Source: Chlamydiales bacterium (GTDB lineage Bacteria; Chlamydiota; Chlamydiia; Chlamydiales; SM23-39). Taken from it: a stretch of DNA of 64,000 nucleotides. This document shows positions 51,972 through 61,349 of this stretch, in pieces. The position numbers and the translations under genes are program-made. Each line of letters begins with the position of its first letter. The stretch's first letter is position 1. The notes beneath the pieces are model-generated. The model was not told where the DNA came from and searched no databases. It saw nothing but the letters and a program-made list of their open reading frames with translations. Where the stretch lies: contig JAUXXF010000019.1 in assembly GCA_030681135.1 (NCBI GenBank), forward strand, positions 1 to 64,000, written 5' to 3'.

Positions 51972-54835
51972 GGCTTAGCAGGCTGTTTTGCTGAACGGGT
52001 GTGTTCTTCTGGAGGCCTTGGCATCATTTCGAAGCGGAAAAGATCGGTTGTAATTTTTTCTCGAAGCTGTAGAGAAAATGCTTCGAACAGGGCAAAAGAT
52101 TCATGTTTGAATTCAACAAGGGGATCTTTTTGTCCTACACTGCGCATATGGACATCGGAGCGAAGGTGGTCGATGGCGAGTAGGTGCTCTTGCCAGAGTT
52201 GATCGATTCTTCTGGTCATGAGATTTCGGATAATCTCTTGTAAAAGACCTTGTGTTTTTTCTGCATCTGTCAAGTCGGGACGTACTATGGAGAGAATTTG
52301 TGTTTGTCTTTTTAGTTTGAGCTCGAAAGCATTTAAGATAAGAGACGACGCCATTGTCGCGGGATCATCAGATGCGTTATCGAAGAATGTTTCCTCAAAA
52401 TGGACTGGAAAATGAGCCATAAGGGCTTCTCTATAGGCTAGCCAGCCAGATTTTTCAGCGGGACGATCAGAGAAAATGGGGGTTGCTAGCTGAGCGCATA
52501 CAGCTCGTAGTAAGTCTTCTGCAAACTCTGTGACGTTTGCTGTAGAAAGGAGATCATTTCGAAATTCATACACTTCTTTCCGCTGTTTATTCATCACATC
52601 GTCATATTCGAGCGTATGTTTTCGGATGGTATAATTACGCTGTTCTACTCGTTTTTGTGCTGTTTCAATGGACTGATTGAGGATTTTAGCAGAGATGGCC
52701 TCTCCTTCTGGAGGGCGGAACCTTTGGAGCAATGCTGTCATTCGAGGAGAAGCAAAAAGACGCATGAGAGCATCTTCAAAAGAGACAAAAAATTTGGAAG
52801 ATCCTGGGTCTCCAAGACGTCCGGATCTACCTCGAAGCTGTCTGTCGATTCGGCGTGATTGATGTCTTGTTGTGGCAATGACGTGAAGCCCCCCGAGCTC
52901 AGCTACGCCGGCCTTAAGCTTAATGTCAGTGCCTCGCCCTGCCATATTTGTAGCGAGTGTAATGGCCCCAACTTGCCCGGCTTCCGCAATGATCTGCGCT
53001 TCTTTTTCGTGATTTTTAGCGTTAAGGATCGTATGTTCAAGCTTATTTTGTTTCAAAATGCGAGAGAGCTTTTCAGAGACTTCGACCGATTCAGTGCCGA
53101 TCAAAATAGGTCTGCCTTGAGCATGGACAGTCTGGATCTCTTTTACAAGGGCATTGTACTTTTCTCTTTCAGTCATGTAAATTTCATCATCGGCATCTTT
53201 TCTTCTGCACGCTCGATGGGTTGGAATTTCTAGAACTTCTAGTTTGTAGATTTCTTTAAATTCATTCGCCTCTGTAATCGCAGTCCCTGTCATCCCTGCA
53301 AGTTTTTCGTACATGCGGAAATAATTTTGGAGGGTGATTGTCGCATAGGTTTGCGTCTCCCCCTGGATATCGACGTTTTCTTTGGCTTCAATCGCTTGGT
53401 GGAGTCCATCGGAAAAACGGCGTCCTGGCTGCGGTCTTCCTGTGTTCTCATCGATAATGACGATTTTTCCTTCATGGACGATGTAGTCGATGTCTTTTTC
53501 CATGAGAAGCTGCGCCCGGAGCATCTGCCTTAAGTTGTGGGAGCGCTCTTTTCGTTTTGCGTCTTCTTCTCTCAGTTGGATTTTAGCTTGCATTTTTGCT
53601 TCGTCGGAGAGATCTGAATTTTGATCGATGGTTGCATATTCATGGCCAAGATCGAGCATGACAAAATCAGTCGATTCTTGTTCTCCTTTCGATTCGCTCC
53701 AGTTTGCGATGCCTTTGTCGGTCAGCTCGTATTCGTTGTTCCTCTCATCGACGATCATGTAGAGATCGGCCAAGTTCTTTGCCTTTTCTTCCTTATTCGC
53801 TTCCCCAAAGAAATAAGTCTCCCAATTGTCAATGGCTGCGCGCATATCGGGGTTTTCTTTGATCCTCTTTAGGATTTTGTTACGAGGGGTCCCTTTGCTA
53901 ACGACCCATAATTTTTTAAAGGCTTCGTTTCTTTTGGCCAGCTCTTCTTTCGAGAGTTTTTTTTGTTTGGTTTCTTCTTCGTCGATCAGTCCCAACGATT
54001 CAAGGGCTTTTTTTGCCTCTGTTGCATAGTGATTGCATAAGTCTCTTTGTCTTTTGACAAGCGCTGCCACGTCATCTTGCAGCTCGTCGTACATTTGACG
54101 GTTTTCTCCAATGGGGCCTGAGATAATAAGCGGCGTTCTAGCTTCATCGATGAGGATGGAATCAACCTCGTCTACGATCGCAAAGAAATGTCCTCGCTGC
54201 ACTTGTTCATTCTTATGCATAGCCATCGAATTATCGCGAAGATAATCAAAGCCAAATTCTGAAGCCGTTCCGTAAACAATGTCGGATTGATAAATGGCTT
54301 TACGCTTAAAAGAGGGGACGTCGTTTGTTAATGCCTCTACGGTAAGACCGAGTTTGCGGAAAATAGAGCCGATCCACTCGCAGTCGCGTCTTGCCAAATA
54401 ATCATTGACCGTCACGAGATGGACAGCTTTCCCAGATAAAGCATAAAGGAAAAGTGGTAGGGATGCTGTGAGTGTTTTTCCTTCTCCAGTTTGCATTTCA
54501 GCAATAGAGCCGTAAAACATGGAGATGGCCCCGAGGATCTGTACGTCATAAGGAACCATGTCCCAATTTTGGCTGTAACCAGAGACGTGTACCTCAGTCC
54601 CGCAAAGTCTGCGGCAGGCATTTTTTACAAGAGCGAAGGCTTCGGGAAGAAGTGATTCGAGGGTCTCGCCATTGACAAGTCTTTCTTTGAATTCTGGGGT
54701 CTTTTTAGCGAACTCTTCATCACTTAATTGCTGATAAGACTCTTCCCATTTGTTCACTTCAGGAACAAGGCGTGCGTATTTCTTGAGGCGTCTGGATTGA
54801 GCTGTGCCAAAAATTTTCTTTAAAAGGCCGAACAT
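51950..54835 (-). CDS. secA: preprotein translocase ATPase SecA
   Basis: SecA drives post-translational export through SecYEG. The 961 residues show M-Q-T-G-E-G-K-T-L (Walker A, near residue 98), V-D-E-V-D-S-I-L-I-D-E-A-R-T-P (near 210), and the second motor half with T-N-M-A-G-R-G-T-D-I and R-Q-L-R-G-R-S-G-R. The usual C-terminal zinc finger is absent, which I believe also holds in other chlamydiae. The final residues (S-L-L-L-N) are encoded by a family B palindrome, so the tail has been modified by the repeat. It is divergent from psd, whose product makes phosphatidylethanolamine in the same membrane. Confidence 0.96.
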   Translation of the reverse strand: MFGLLKKIFGTAQSRRLKKYARLVPEVNKWEESYQQLSDEEFAKKTPEFKERLVNGETLESLLPEAFALVKNACRRLCGTEVHVSGYSQNWDMVPYDVQILGAISMFYGSIAEMQTGEGKTLTASLPLFLYALSGKAVHLVTVNDYLARRDCEWIGSIFRKLGLTVEALTNDVPSFKRKAIYQSDIVYGTASEFGFDYLRDNSMAMHKNEQVQRGHFFAIVDEVDSILIDEARTPLIISGPIGENRQMYDELQDDVAALVKRQRDLCNHYATEAKKALESLGLIDEEETKQKKLSKEELAKRNEAFKKLWVVSKGTPRNKILKRIKENPDMRAAIDNWETYFFGEANKEEKAKNLADLYMIVDERNNEYELTDKGIANWSESKGEQESTDFVMLDLGHEYATIDQNSDLSDEAKMQAKIQLREEDAKRKERSHNLRQMLRAQLLMEKDIDYIVHEGKIVIIDENTGRPQPGRRFSDGLHQAIEAKENVDIQGETQTYATITLQNYFRMYEKLAGMTGTAITEANEFKEIYKLEVLEIPTHRACRRKDADDEIYMTEREKYNALVKEIQTVHAQGRPILIGTESVEVSEKLSRILKQNKLEHTILNAKNHEKEAQIIAEAGQVGAITLATNMAGRGTDIKLKAGVAELGGLHVIATTRHQSRRIDRQLRGRSGRLGDPGSSKFFVSFEDALMRLFASPRMTALLQRFRPPEGEAISAKILNQSIETAQKRVEQRNYTIRKHTLEYDDVMNKQRKEVYEFRNDLLSTANVTEFAEDLLRAVCAQLATPIFSDRPAEKSGWLAYREALMAHFPVHFEETFFDNASDDPATMASSLILNAFELKLKRQTQILSIVRPDLTDAEKTQGLLQEIIRNLMTRRIDQLWQEHLLAIDHLRSDVHMRSVGQKDPLVEFKHESFALFEAFSLQLREKITTDLFRFEMMPRPPEEHTRSAKQPAKPKSLLLN

Positions 54836-54996
54836 GGTTGAGTTTATCCCGTGTGAATTTGAAAAAATTCTACTAGAAATATCCTTTTTTTACAAGTGGT
54901 TGATGATCATTTAAGCATATTAATAATTTAATTGTATGATGAATTGAAAAAAATCGTTTTAGTCTTTATCATTTTGAGCAATGAACCTAGGTCCGT

Positions 54997-55902
54997 ATGG
55001 AAGAAATTTGTTATATAGAACGCTCTACTGACAAGGAGTGTGTTGAAAAAGTCTATGGAGAGGCGGCTTTGCGCCTTGTTTATGGGGAAGGATGGGCCTC
55101 TTGGGCGTTTTCCAAGCTATTTCGTTCTTTTCTGGCCTCCTGCTTTTCCAGGGTGTATGGGTGGGTTCAAAAGACCTCAAGAAGCCGCAAAAAGGTCCGC
55201 CCCTTTATTGACGCCTACGGGGTCGATGAGAGGGAGTTTTTGGATCCTGTCGAATCCTTCGGCTCTTTCAACGATTTTTTCATCCGCAAACTAAAGCCTG
55301 AATGTCGTCCGATTGTTTCTGATAAAAATAGAGCCATTTTGCCTGCCGACGGCCGCTATTTGGTGTATCCTGATGTGAGCAAAGCGCCAGGTTTTTTTGT
55401 GAAGGGACAGTCGTTTTCTCTCTCTAGTTTTTTAGCCAATCCTGTTTTATCGAGACGTTTTGCTGACGCATCGATGGTCATCGCGAGACTTTGTCCTACC
55501 GATTATCATCGCTTCCATTTTCCTTGCGATGGAGAGCCCACCAAACCTTGCTTGATTCAAGGATCTCTTTTCTCGGTGAATCCTCTAGCTCTTAGCAAGC
55601 GGCTCTCGATTCTTTGGGAAAATAAGCGTTTTTTAACAGAGCTCGATTCACCTGAATTCGGCACTGTGTTGTACATCGAGGTAGGAGCTACGGCGGTAGG
55701 CTCTGTCCATCAAACGTATTTGCCTAGTAGTTTTGTGAAGAAAGGAGACGAAAAAGGATACTTTTCTTTCGGGGGCTCCTGCATTGTTCTGCTCTTTGAA
55801 AGAGGGCGTATCCATTTCGATGAGGATCTCGTGAACAATTCTGCTCGCTTTATCGAAACACGAGCAAATTTTGGAGAGTCTTTGGGAGTTTCTGCTCGTT
55901 GA
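54997..55902 (+). CDS. psd: phosphatidylserine decarboxylase
   Basis: This enzyme converts phosphatidylserine to phosphatidylethanolamine. The 301-residue proenzyme has F-N-D-F-F-I-R-K-L near residue 89, P-A-D-G-R-Y near 117, the D-Y-H-R-F-H-F-P histidine motif near 168, and the self-cleavage site F-G-G-S-C near 255 that creates the pyruvoyl cofactor on the Ser. The family usually has L-G-S-T or G-G-S-x; here it is G-G-S-C. It is a chlamydial PsdD type. The gene is a single transcription unit on the plus strand; a coding-like fragment follows it. Confidence 0.95.
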   Translation: MEEICYIERSTDKECVEKVYGEAALRLVYGEGWASWAFSKLFRSFLASCFSRVYGWVQKTSRSRKKVRPFIDAYGVDEREFLDPVESFGSFNDFFIRKLKPECRPIVSDKNRAILPADGRYLVYPDVSKAPGFFVKGQSFSLSSFLANPVLSRRFADASMVIARLCPTDYHRFHFPCDGEPTKPCLIQGSLFSVNPLALSKRLSILWENKRFLTELDSPEFGTVLYIEVGATAVGSVHQTYLPSSFVKKGDEKGYFSFGGSCIVLLFERGRIHFDEDLVNNSARFIETRANFGESLGVSAR

Positions 55903-55910
55903 TGAGTTAA

Positions 55911-56048
55911 GATTGTAGGGTTGGTCTTCTTTTTGGTCATGCTCTGCAGATATCTGAATCGAAGGTTAAAACCCTAGAAGAACCTGAAGGCGAATGGGGA
56001 ATTGCCGATCTATTTCGAGAGCGGGAAGATCTAGCGGCTACCAATTAA
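55911..56048 (+). pseudogene. coding-like fragment without a start codon
   Basis: Between a TAA and the next TAA a frame of 45 codons reads like real protein (I-S-E-S-K-V-K-T-L-E-E-P-E-G then W-G-I-A-D-L-F-R-E-R-E-D-L-A-A-T-N) but has no ATG, GTG or TTG. It may be the C-terminal relic of a lost gene between psd and the outer-membrane protein gene, or chance. Nothing else is seen in this 150-base gap. Confidence 0.3.
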
Positions 56049-56050
56049 AT

Positions 56051-56887
56051 TTAACGAGCCCCTGCTTTACTCAATCCTTTTGGTTTGCACTCTGGAAAGA
56101 GGAAGTTGAAGCCAATTTTGACAGTGAAGTGGGGCTGAAATTCTGCGTGGGTTTTATAAACGACCCACTCTGTTTCCATAAACGCATTGATCGGCACTCC
56201 TTTAATAGTGGCGACTTTTCCGATGCCGATGTTCACAGGAATTTGTATCATGTGGGGATTCCACTGAAATGTCATTTGGGCATTTGAAATCAGATACCAG
56301 TTGCCGGAGAAGTGGACCGTGACCAGAGGCTGCAAAAATAACGAGACCACATTCGGAAAAGAGGAGTTTCCTATGCCGCAAGACCAGGGGTTTTGCGCAA
56401 GAAGGCCGAATTGCCAATGAGGAACGCAAAGAAGCACCGCTGCAAAAGCAGGTCCTAGCTGCCATTTACCCTGTCCCAGTTTTTTTTGATTGGTGGCTGT
56501 CGGTAAGATGGCTATGGGACCGAATCCAATACGGCCCCATGCAGGAAGATCGTAAAGGAACAAATCTAAAAATTGCGTGTCTCCAACTCCTGTGACATGA
56601 CGCGGAATTTTAGGGGTCGTCTTGACAAAGACGCTGACCCGGATAAGCTGTTCGAAGGGGATGGAGCGAGTTTTTTTTATAGGCACAACTGGGCGCGCGA
56701 CGAATGTGTTCGCATAACTATCTACGCCCCATGAAGTATAATGAAACCAGTCTTCAAGCTGCAGCTGCAAAAGAGGCGCTGTGAAATCGGTCGCTTGCTC
56801 TGCTAAACTTTCTGACAGCGGATAATTGATCTCCCCAAAGGCCATCGAAGAGACTGCAGTCAAGAGAAATAAAGAATATCTTTTCAT
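56051..56887 (-). CDS. outer-membrane beta-barrel protein (MetA-pathway/transporter-like)
   Basis: This 278-residue protein has a signal peptide (L-F-L-L-T-A-V-S-S-M-A-F-G) and a series of amphipathic strands with aromatic girdle residues. Features such as G-F-G-P-I-A-I-L-P-T-A-T, G-K-W-Q-L-G-P-A and W-Q-F-G-L-L-A-Q-N-P-W-S resemble the Phenol_MetA_deg/transporter family of small outer-membrane barrels. The substrate is unknown. It converges toward psd and is divergent from the periplasmic thioredoxin gene across 56 bases, so the two promoters are close. Confidence 0.75.
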   Translation of the reverse strand: MKRYSLFLLTAVSSMAFGEINYPLSESLAEQATDFTAPLLQLQLEDWFHYTSWGVDSYANTFVARPVVPIKKTRSIPFEQLIRVSVFVKTTPKIPRHVTGVGDTQFLDLFLYDLPAWGRIGFGPIAILPTATNQKKLGQGKWQLGPAFAAVLLCVPHWQFGLLAQNPWSCGIGNSSFPNVVSLFLQPLVTVHFSGNWYLISNAQMTFQWNPHMIQIPVNIGIGKVATIKGVPINAFMETEWVVYKTHAEFQPHFTVKIGFNFLFPECKPKGLSKAGAR

Positions 56888-56943
56888 AAGTACCTATTTC
56901 AGTATATATGAACATTTACAGGGATAAATTCAAGAGGTGATTC

Positions 56944-57318
56944 ATGAAGGTTAAATTCTTAGGAAGTTTGATGATGCTCATAGGATTTTGCTATGCAGCT
57001 CCAGAGCAGCTTACGTTTGATCAATTGCAAACGCTGCTCAATACTCAAGAGCTTGCTGTTGTCGATGTCTATGCAGATTGGTGTGGGCCTTGCCAGCAGT
57101 TTGGTCCTATTTTTGAGAGAACAAGCGAACGTTTTGAGGGTCAGTATCGATTTTTTAAGGTAAATGGTGATAAAGAACAGAAACTAACGAACTATTTTCG
57201 AATAGAGGGATACCCGACTGTGATTTATTATAAAAAAGGGAAGGAAATTGGAAGGTTTTTAGGATTCATGGACGAGGCTGAATTTAACTCTCAATTGAAA
57301 GAATTTTCGAGCAAATAG
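56944..57318 (+). CDS. exported thioredoxin-fold protein
   Basis: The 124-residue protein has a signal peptide (F-L-G-S-L-M-M-L-I-G-F-C-Y-A) followed by one thioredoxin domain with the catalytic W-C-G-P-C near residue 46 and the cis-Pro in G-Y-P-T-V-I near 95. It should act in the periplasm as a disulfide reductase or isomerase, which fits the cysteine-cross-linked chlamydial envelope. A strong ribosome-binding site (AGAGGTG) precedes the ATG. Its 3' end overlaps the convergent nth gene by 35 bases. Confidence 0.9.
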   Translation: MKVKFLGSLMMLIGFCYAAPEQLTFDQLQTLLNTQELAVVDVYADWCGPCQQFGPIFERTSERFEGQYRFFKVNGDKEQKLTNYFRIEGYPTVIYYKKGKEIGRFLGFMDEAEFNSQLKEFSSK

Positions 57319-57910
57319 GACATGTTGCGCTGCTGTGCTTCACAGCAGGGCAGTATTTCCTTGCAAAGTAGATGATCTGCAAATGACGCAGCTTCCAGAG
57401 TTTTTTAGGGAATAGTTGTTTGAGATCTTTTTCTGTTTGTTGGACCGTTTTTCCCTCGCTTAATCCCCATCGTTTTGCGCAGCGGTGGATATGGGTGTCG
57501 ACAGGGAAAGCGGGCTTCCCAAACACTTGAGTCAAGACGACAGAGGCCGTTTTATGACCAACTCCTGGAAGCGTTTCTAGGCTTTTGAGGGTTTTGGGAA
57601 CTTGTCCTCGGTAGCGATTGATGAGTTCATGGGATAGCTGCCAAATCGCACGCGATTTGGTAGGTCCAAGACCGCAAGGGCGGATCATCTCCTCAATTTC
57701 TTGAGGAGTTAACAAAATCATCTCTTGAGGTGTAGAGGCTTTCGCAAACAGGTGGTTTGTCACTTGATTGACCCTTGCATCTGTGCACTGTGCAGAGAGC
57801 AGGACTGCAATCAGAAGTGTATAGGCATCTGTATGCTGCAAGGGGATTGGAGGGTTGGGAAAGAGATCATCGAGAATCTCTCCAATAAGATCTGCTCGTT
57901 TTTTTCTCAT
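57284..57910 (-). CDS. nth: endonuclease III
   Basis: This DNA glycosylase/AP lyase acts on oxidised pyrimidines. From ATG 57910, which overlaps the mnmE stop (ATGA), the protein has 208 residues. It contains the helix-hairpin-helix L-P-G-V-G-H-K-T-A with the catalytic Lys, and the catalytic Asp in P-V-D-T-H-I-H-R. The C-terminal iron-sulfur region reads C-P-A-V-K-H-S-S-A-T-C-P-I-C-S and lacks the fourth Cys and the usual C-x6-C spacing, so the cluster may be different or missing. The gene pair with mnmE is the chlamydial order. Confidence 0.93.
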   Translation of the reverse strand: MRKKRADLIGEILDDLFPNPPIPLQHTDAYTLLIAVLLSAQCTDARVNQVTNHLFAKASTPQEMILLTPQEIEEMIRPCGLGPTKSRAIWQLSHELINRYRGQVPKTLKSLETLPGVGHKTASVVLTQVFGKPAFPVDTHIHRCAKRWGLSEGKTVQQTEKDLKQLFPKKLWKLRHLQIIYFARKYCPAVKHSSATCPICSKILSIES

Positions 57911-59283
57911 TTTCCTAAACAAAATTTTGAAAAGATAGCTGTTAAAATCTCTTCTGTCACATTCGAGCCGATAATGGTTCCGAGTTCATTGAGTCCATGG
58001 CGTAGATCGGAGGAGATGAATTCAGGAGAAACGCCGCTTTGCAGTCCTTCGATGACTGTTTGAAAGGCTTTGATGGCATGATCCAGCGCTTGAAAATGTC
58101 TTTGTTGCGTAATCATGATCTCTTCTTTGTTCGGAGCTCCTTTTTTCCAGATCATTTGGTCGATGGCAGAGCGAAGCTCTTCAAAGCCTATTTTCGTATG
58201 AGCAGATGTATGTACGGTAGATTCCCAGTCAATGGTATCTTGTGGAGGACCTAGATCTATTTTATTCCAAATGACAATGGTTTTGTTTTTGGGAGCTTCT
58301 TGGAGAAGTTTTTTGTCATTTTCTGCCAACTTTCGGCTTGCATCCAGGATAAGTAAGATGATGTCTGCTTCTTGCATGGCCAATTTAGACCTGCGGATTC
58401 CTTCTTGTTCGATGATCTCGTCTGTCTCTCGGATGCCTGCCGTGTCGATCAGGCGAAAGTGGAGACCAGACAAGGTCAGATGGTCTTCTAGAAGGTCTCG
58501 GGTAGTTCCTGCAATATCTGTCACAATCGCTCTTTGCTTGCCAAGAAGAGCGTTCATCATCGAGGATTTTCCAACATTGGGAGAGCCTAGAAGGCACAAA
58601 GAAAGTCCTTCGTGTACAGTTTTCCCTTCATAAAAAGAGTCGCGAAGAGTCGTCATTTTTTGACAGCTCGCCTCCAAGTCCTTGATGATTTCGTCTAGAC
58701 TCGTAAATTCAAGGCCTTCTTCAGGGAAATCTACCCAAGCCTCTAAAATGGCTGCGACAGAGGTTAGCTCTTGTTGGAAGCTCCGAATTTTTTCAGATAA
58801 AGCTCCTTGGAGTTGCTGCTCGGCTGCTTGTAGGGCAAGCTCATTTTTAGCCGCGATGAGCTGTTGGACCGCCTCTGCTTGAGCCAAATCGAGCTTTCCA
58901 TTCATAAAAGCCTGCAAAGAAAATTCTCCAGGTTGGGCGGCCCGCGCTCCCGCCTGCAAGATTCTAGCTAAAACTCTTCTCGAGACGATTGAACCGCCGT
59001 GACAATGAATTTCTATAGTTTCTTCTCCTGTGTAGGATCTAGGAGCTCTCATCACAATAAGGAGAACGCTATCGAGGATTGTGCCGCTTTCTTCTAGAAT
59101 ATGGCCAAAGTGGACTGTATGGCTTTTGTAGCTATGCACATTCCCTGAAAATATCCGGTCTGCGATGTTAATCGCCTCTTTCCCAGAAATGCGGATAACA
59201 GCGATCGCCCCTTCCCCAGGCGCTGTGGCAAGGGCTGCGATCGTATCTTCTTTTTGAAAGGATCTATGGTTAAAGTGACTCAT
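57907..59283 (-). CDS. mnmE: tRNA modification GTPase MnmE (TrmE/ThdF)
   Basis: With MnmG, MnmE installs the 5-carboxymethylaminomethyl group on U34 of tRNAs. The start is set at ATG 59283 (458 residues); ATG 59301 is possible. The N-terminal folate-binding domain begins D-T-I-A-A-L-A-T-A-P-G-E-G-A-I-A. The G domain has G-S-P-N-V-G-K-S-S (G1, near 225), G-T-T-R-D (G2), D-T-A-G-I-R (G3) and N-K-I-D-L (G4). The C terminus ends F-C-L-G-K, the conserved C-[ILV]-G-K motif. Translation is coupled to nth. Confidence 0.95.
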   Translation of the reverse strand: MSHFNHRSFQKEDTIAALATAPGEGAIAVIRISGKEAINIADRIFSGNVHSYKSHTVHFGHILEESGTILDSVLLIVMRAPRSYTGEETIEIHCHGGSIVSRRVLARILQAGARAAQPGEFSLQAFMNGKLDLAQAEAVQQLIAAKNELALQAAEQQLQGALSEKIRSFQQELTSVAAILEAWVDFPEEGLEFTSLDEIIKDLEASCQKMTTLRDSFYEGKTVHEGLSLCLLGSPNVGKSSMMNALLGKQRAIVTDIAGTTRDLLEDHLTLSGLHFRLIDTAGIRETDEIIEQEGIRRSKLAMQEADIILLILDASRKLAENDKKLLQEAPKNKTIVIWNKIDLGPPQDTIDWESTVHTSAHTKIGFEELRSAIDQMIWKKGAPNKEEIMITQQRHFQALDHAIKAFQTVIEGLQSGVSPEFISSDLRHGLNELGTIIGSNVTEEILTAIFSKFCLGK

Positions 59284-59362
59284 TGACCAACATTGTAGCA
59301 AAGTATAGTCTTAAATTCTATTTCCTCGTATTCTTAGAACCTATTAAGAAGGGATATTTTTT

Positions 59363-60298
59363 ATGCGACCTAGGAGTCAATTTTTTATTACCATGTTTTG
59401 TTGTGGTTTGCTTTCTTCTCCTCTAAGAGCTCAGGAGCAGACGTCCGCTCCTTGGGAAAGTCAGGTTCCTTCCATGATGGACTTGCATGCGGGTCTTCAG
59501 CTAGCCATGGAGCTTCAAGATTGGTGGTCAGTTGTCGACTACGCGGATGCAATTTGTCGTTATTATCCTGATAGTCCTTTGAGCCAAGAGGCTGGCTATC
59601 AACGAGGAGAGACGTATTTTAAGATGGGGCAGTATGAGCTGGCCAATGTTGCGTTTAGCGAGTATTTAAACCAGCCAGGTAGCATTAAACATTTTGAAGA
59701 AGTCATTCATTATAAATTTACGATTGCAGAGCTTTTTCGAAATGGCGAAAAAATGCATATTTTCGAGTCCCATAAAATGCCCAAATGGGCTCCTTCCGAA
59801 GAGGCCGCTATCGCTTTGTACGATGAGGTCATTACAACGCTTCCTCATGATGAGATTGCGGCGCAATCCCTATGCGGCAAGGCAAAATTGCAGGTAGTTC
59901 TAGAAGATTTTAAAGACGCGATCGAGTCTTATCAGGGATTAGTCCGCCGTTTTCCTAAACATGATTTAGCAGCTCAAGCGTATTTGGAGATTAACCAGAC
60001 TTATTTACAGCAGTGTCAAAGAGAGCACCTGGATTTGGATCTTTTAGATTTAGCTGAGATGAATTTTCGGAAATTTCAGTTAGCTTTCCCTCGAGAGTCC
60101 AGGTTAGAAGCTGCTGAAAAAGCCCTTGTTGAAATGCGACAGATCTATGCGAATAATTTACTTGAGACGGGACGCTATTATCAAAAGGTCAAAAAAACTC
60201 CAGCAGCTATTATCTATTACCGAAAAGTGGTTGCTAAGTATCCCCATACAAAAGCAGCAGACCAAGCTAAAGAACTGTTGCAAAAACTAGATGCTTAG
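59363..60298 (+). CDS. BamD-like TPR outer-membrane assembly protein
   Basis: The 311-residue protein has a signal sequence (F-F-I-T-M-F-C-C-G-L-L-S-S-P-L-R-A) and TPR-like helices throughout. A repeated A-x-Y-x-R-G-E-T-Y-F-K-M-G-Q-Y-E-L-A unit is at about 75-92 and a tail T-P-A-A-I-I-Y-Y-R-K-V-V-A-K-Y-P is typical of BamD/YfiO proteins. No lipobox is obvious, but the Cys-Cys near residue 13 might be lipidated. It likely helps insert beta-barrels. It overlaps the following lipoprotein gene by 8 bases. Confidence 0.82.
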   Translation: MRPRSQFFITMFCCGLLSSPLRAQEQTSAPWESQVPSMMDLHAGLQLAMELQDWWSVVDYADAICRYYPDSPLSQEAGYQRGETYFKMGQYELANVAFSEYLNQPGSIKHFEEVIHYKFTIAELFRNGEKMHIFESHKMPKWAPSEEAAIALYDEVITTLPHDEIAAQSLCGKAKLQVVLEDFKDAIESYQGLVRRFPKHDLAAQAYLEINQTYLQQCQREHLDLDLLDLAEMNFRKFQLAFPRESRLEAAEKALVEMRQIYANNLLETGRYYQKVKKTPAAIIYYRKVVAKYPHTKAADQAKELLQKLDA

Positions 60299-60920
60299 AG
60301 AGGAAATTGCAACCCCCTTTAGAATCCTTTGGCTTTTGCTATTAAGCGGTTGTGGCTATCATTGGCAAGAGCCGTCCCTTTTAGGACATCGTCCTTCCAT
60401 CAATGTTTCGTTTATTACAGGCGATGAAGATGGGCTGTTCACTCACGAACTTGTTCAAGCAATTACAGCTTCAGGCGTTGCCGATGTCTCTTTAAGAGAA
60501 GGGGACTATCGGTTAAATGTATCGATTGTTCGCACGGCAGGGGAGAGAACGGGATTTCGTAAAGATAAACAAAAAGTTGATGGCAAAATTAAGCGGTATA
60601 TGGTGGCTTGCGAAGCTAGAAAAATTGTCGCTGTTGAAGCTGTTTTATGTGCACCAGGAACAGATGAGGTGATATTTGGCCCTTATCAGATTGAGGCCGA
60701 TGTCGATTTTGATTGTATAGATCAAGATTCTTATAAAGATCTAACCTTTGTCAATCCTCAAGGAGTCACCCAAGCAGTTCTCCCTTTTTCTTTAGGGCAG
60801 TTAGAGCCTTATGAGGCAGCACAAAATGCAGCTGCTCGATCCTTATATGCTCAGCTTGCACAAAAAATTGTCGATGTGATTATCTATCAACAGAACCTTA
60901 GTTATTCAAGAGATCTGTGA
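60291..60920 (+). CDS. LptE-like LPS-assembly lipoprotein
   Basis: The 209-residue precursor has a lipobox at L-L-L-L-S-G-C-G-Y near residue 20, and C-G-Y-H is the frequent start of mature LptE proteins. It is followed by a beta-rich domain with Y-R-L-N-V-S-I-V. LptE plugs the LptD barrel that inserts lipopolysaccharide. Placement after a BamD-like gene agrees with an envelope-assembly role. The match is by pattern, not by strong motif, so another small outer-membrane lipoprotein is possible. Confidence 0.68.
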   Translation: MLREEIATPFRILWLLLLSGCGYHWQEPSLLGHRPSINVSFITGDEDGLFTHELVQAITASGVADVSLREGDYRLNVSIVRTAGERTGFRKDKQKVDGKIKRYMVACEARKIVAVEAVLCAPGTDEVIFGPYQIEADVDFDCIDQDSYKDLTFVNPQGVTQAVLPFSLGQLEPYEAAQNAAARSLYAQLAQKIVDVIIYQQNLSYSRDL

Positions 60921-60929
60921 CAGGCTTGT

Positions 60930-61349
60930 TTGAACAGACATAAAATTTTTCACGCTCAAATTGATCTGCTCCCCTCTATCCTTGGATGGATTCGGGAGAT
61001 ATTGGTCGAAGCCGGAGCGAAGCTCCCGCTAATAGGCCATGTAGAGCTAGCGCTCGAAGAGGCTCTCGTAAATATTATTCATCATGCCTATAAGGATAAA
61101 CCAGGGGATATTGAGATACAAATTCTCTCTGCTCCCAGTCAAGCAATCACGATCATTCTAAAAGATCAAGGCCCTCCCTTTAATCCCTTAACAGTAGATT
61201 ACACGCCCCCAGACCCTTCTCTTCCTTTGGAAGAGCTGCAAGAAGGGGGATTAGGGGTGTTTTTTATGAGGCAATATCTAGACAACATCGTCTACAAAAG
61301 AGAGGCCTCTTACAATGTTTTGACTCTTACCAAAAACTTTTCTCACTGA
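60930..61349 (+). CDS. rsbW: RsbW-like anti-sigma factor / serine kinase
   Basis: This 139-residue GHKL protein has the N-box E-L-A-L-E-E-A-L-V-N-I-I-H-H-A-Y, G1 L-K-D-Q-G-P-P-F-N-P and G2 G-G-L-G-V-F-F-M-R-Q-Y. RsbW binds and inactivates a sigma factor and phosphorylates its antagonist; in Chlamydia it is part of a partner-switching circuit. The start is a TTG, the only candidate in frame, 9 bases after the preceding stop. No antagonist or phosphatase gene is in the window. It converges and overlaps by 7 bases with the next gene. Confidence 0.9.
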   Translation: MNRHKIFHAQIDLLPSILGWIREILVEAGAKLPLIGHVELALEEALVNIIHHAYKDKPGDIEIQILSAPSQAITIILKDQGPPFNPLTVDYTPPDPSLPLEELQEGGLGVFFMRQYLDNIVYKREASYNVLTLTKNFSH

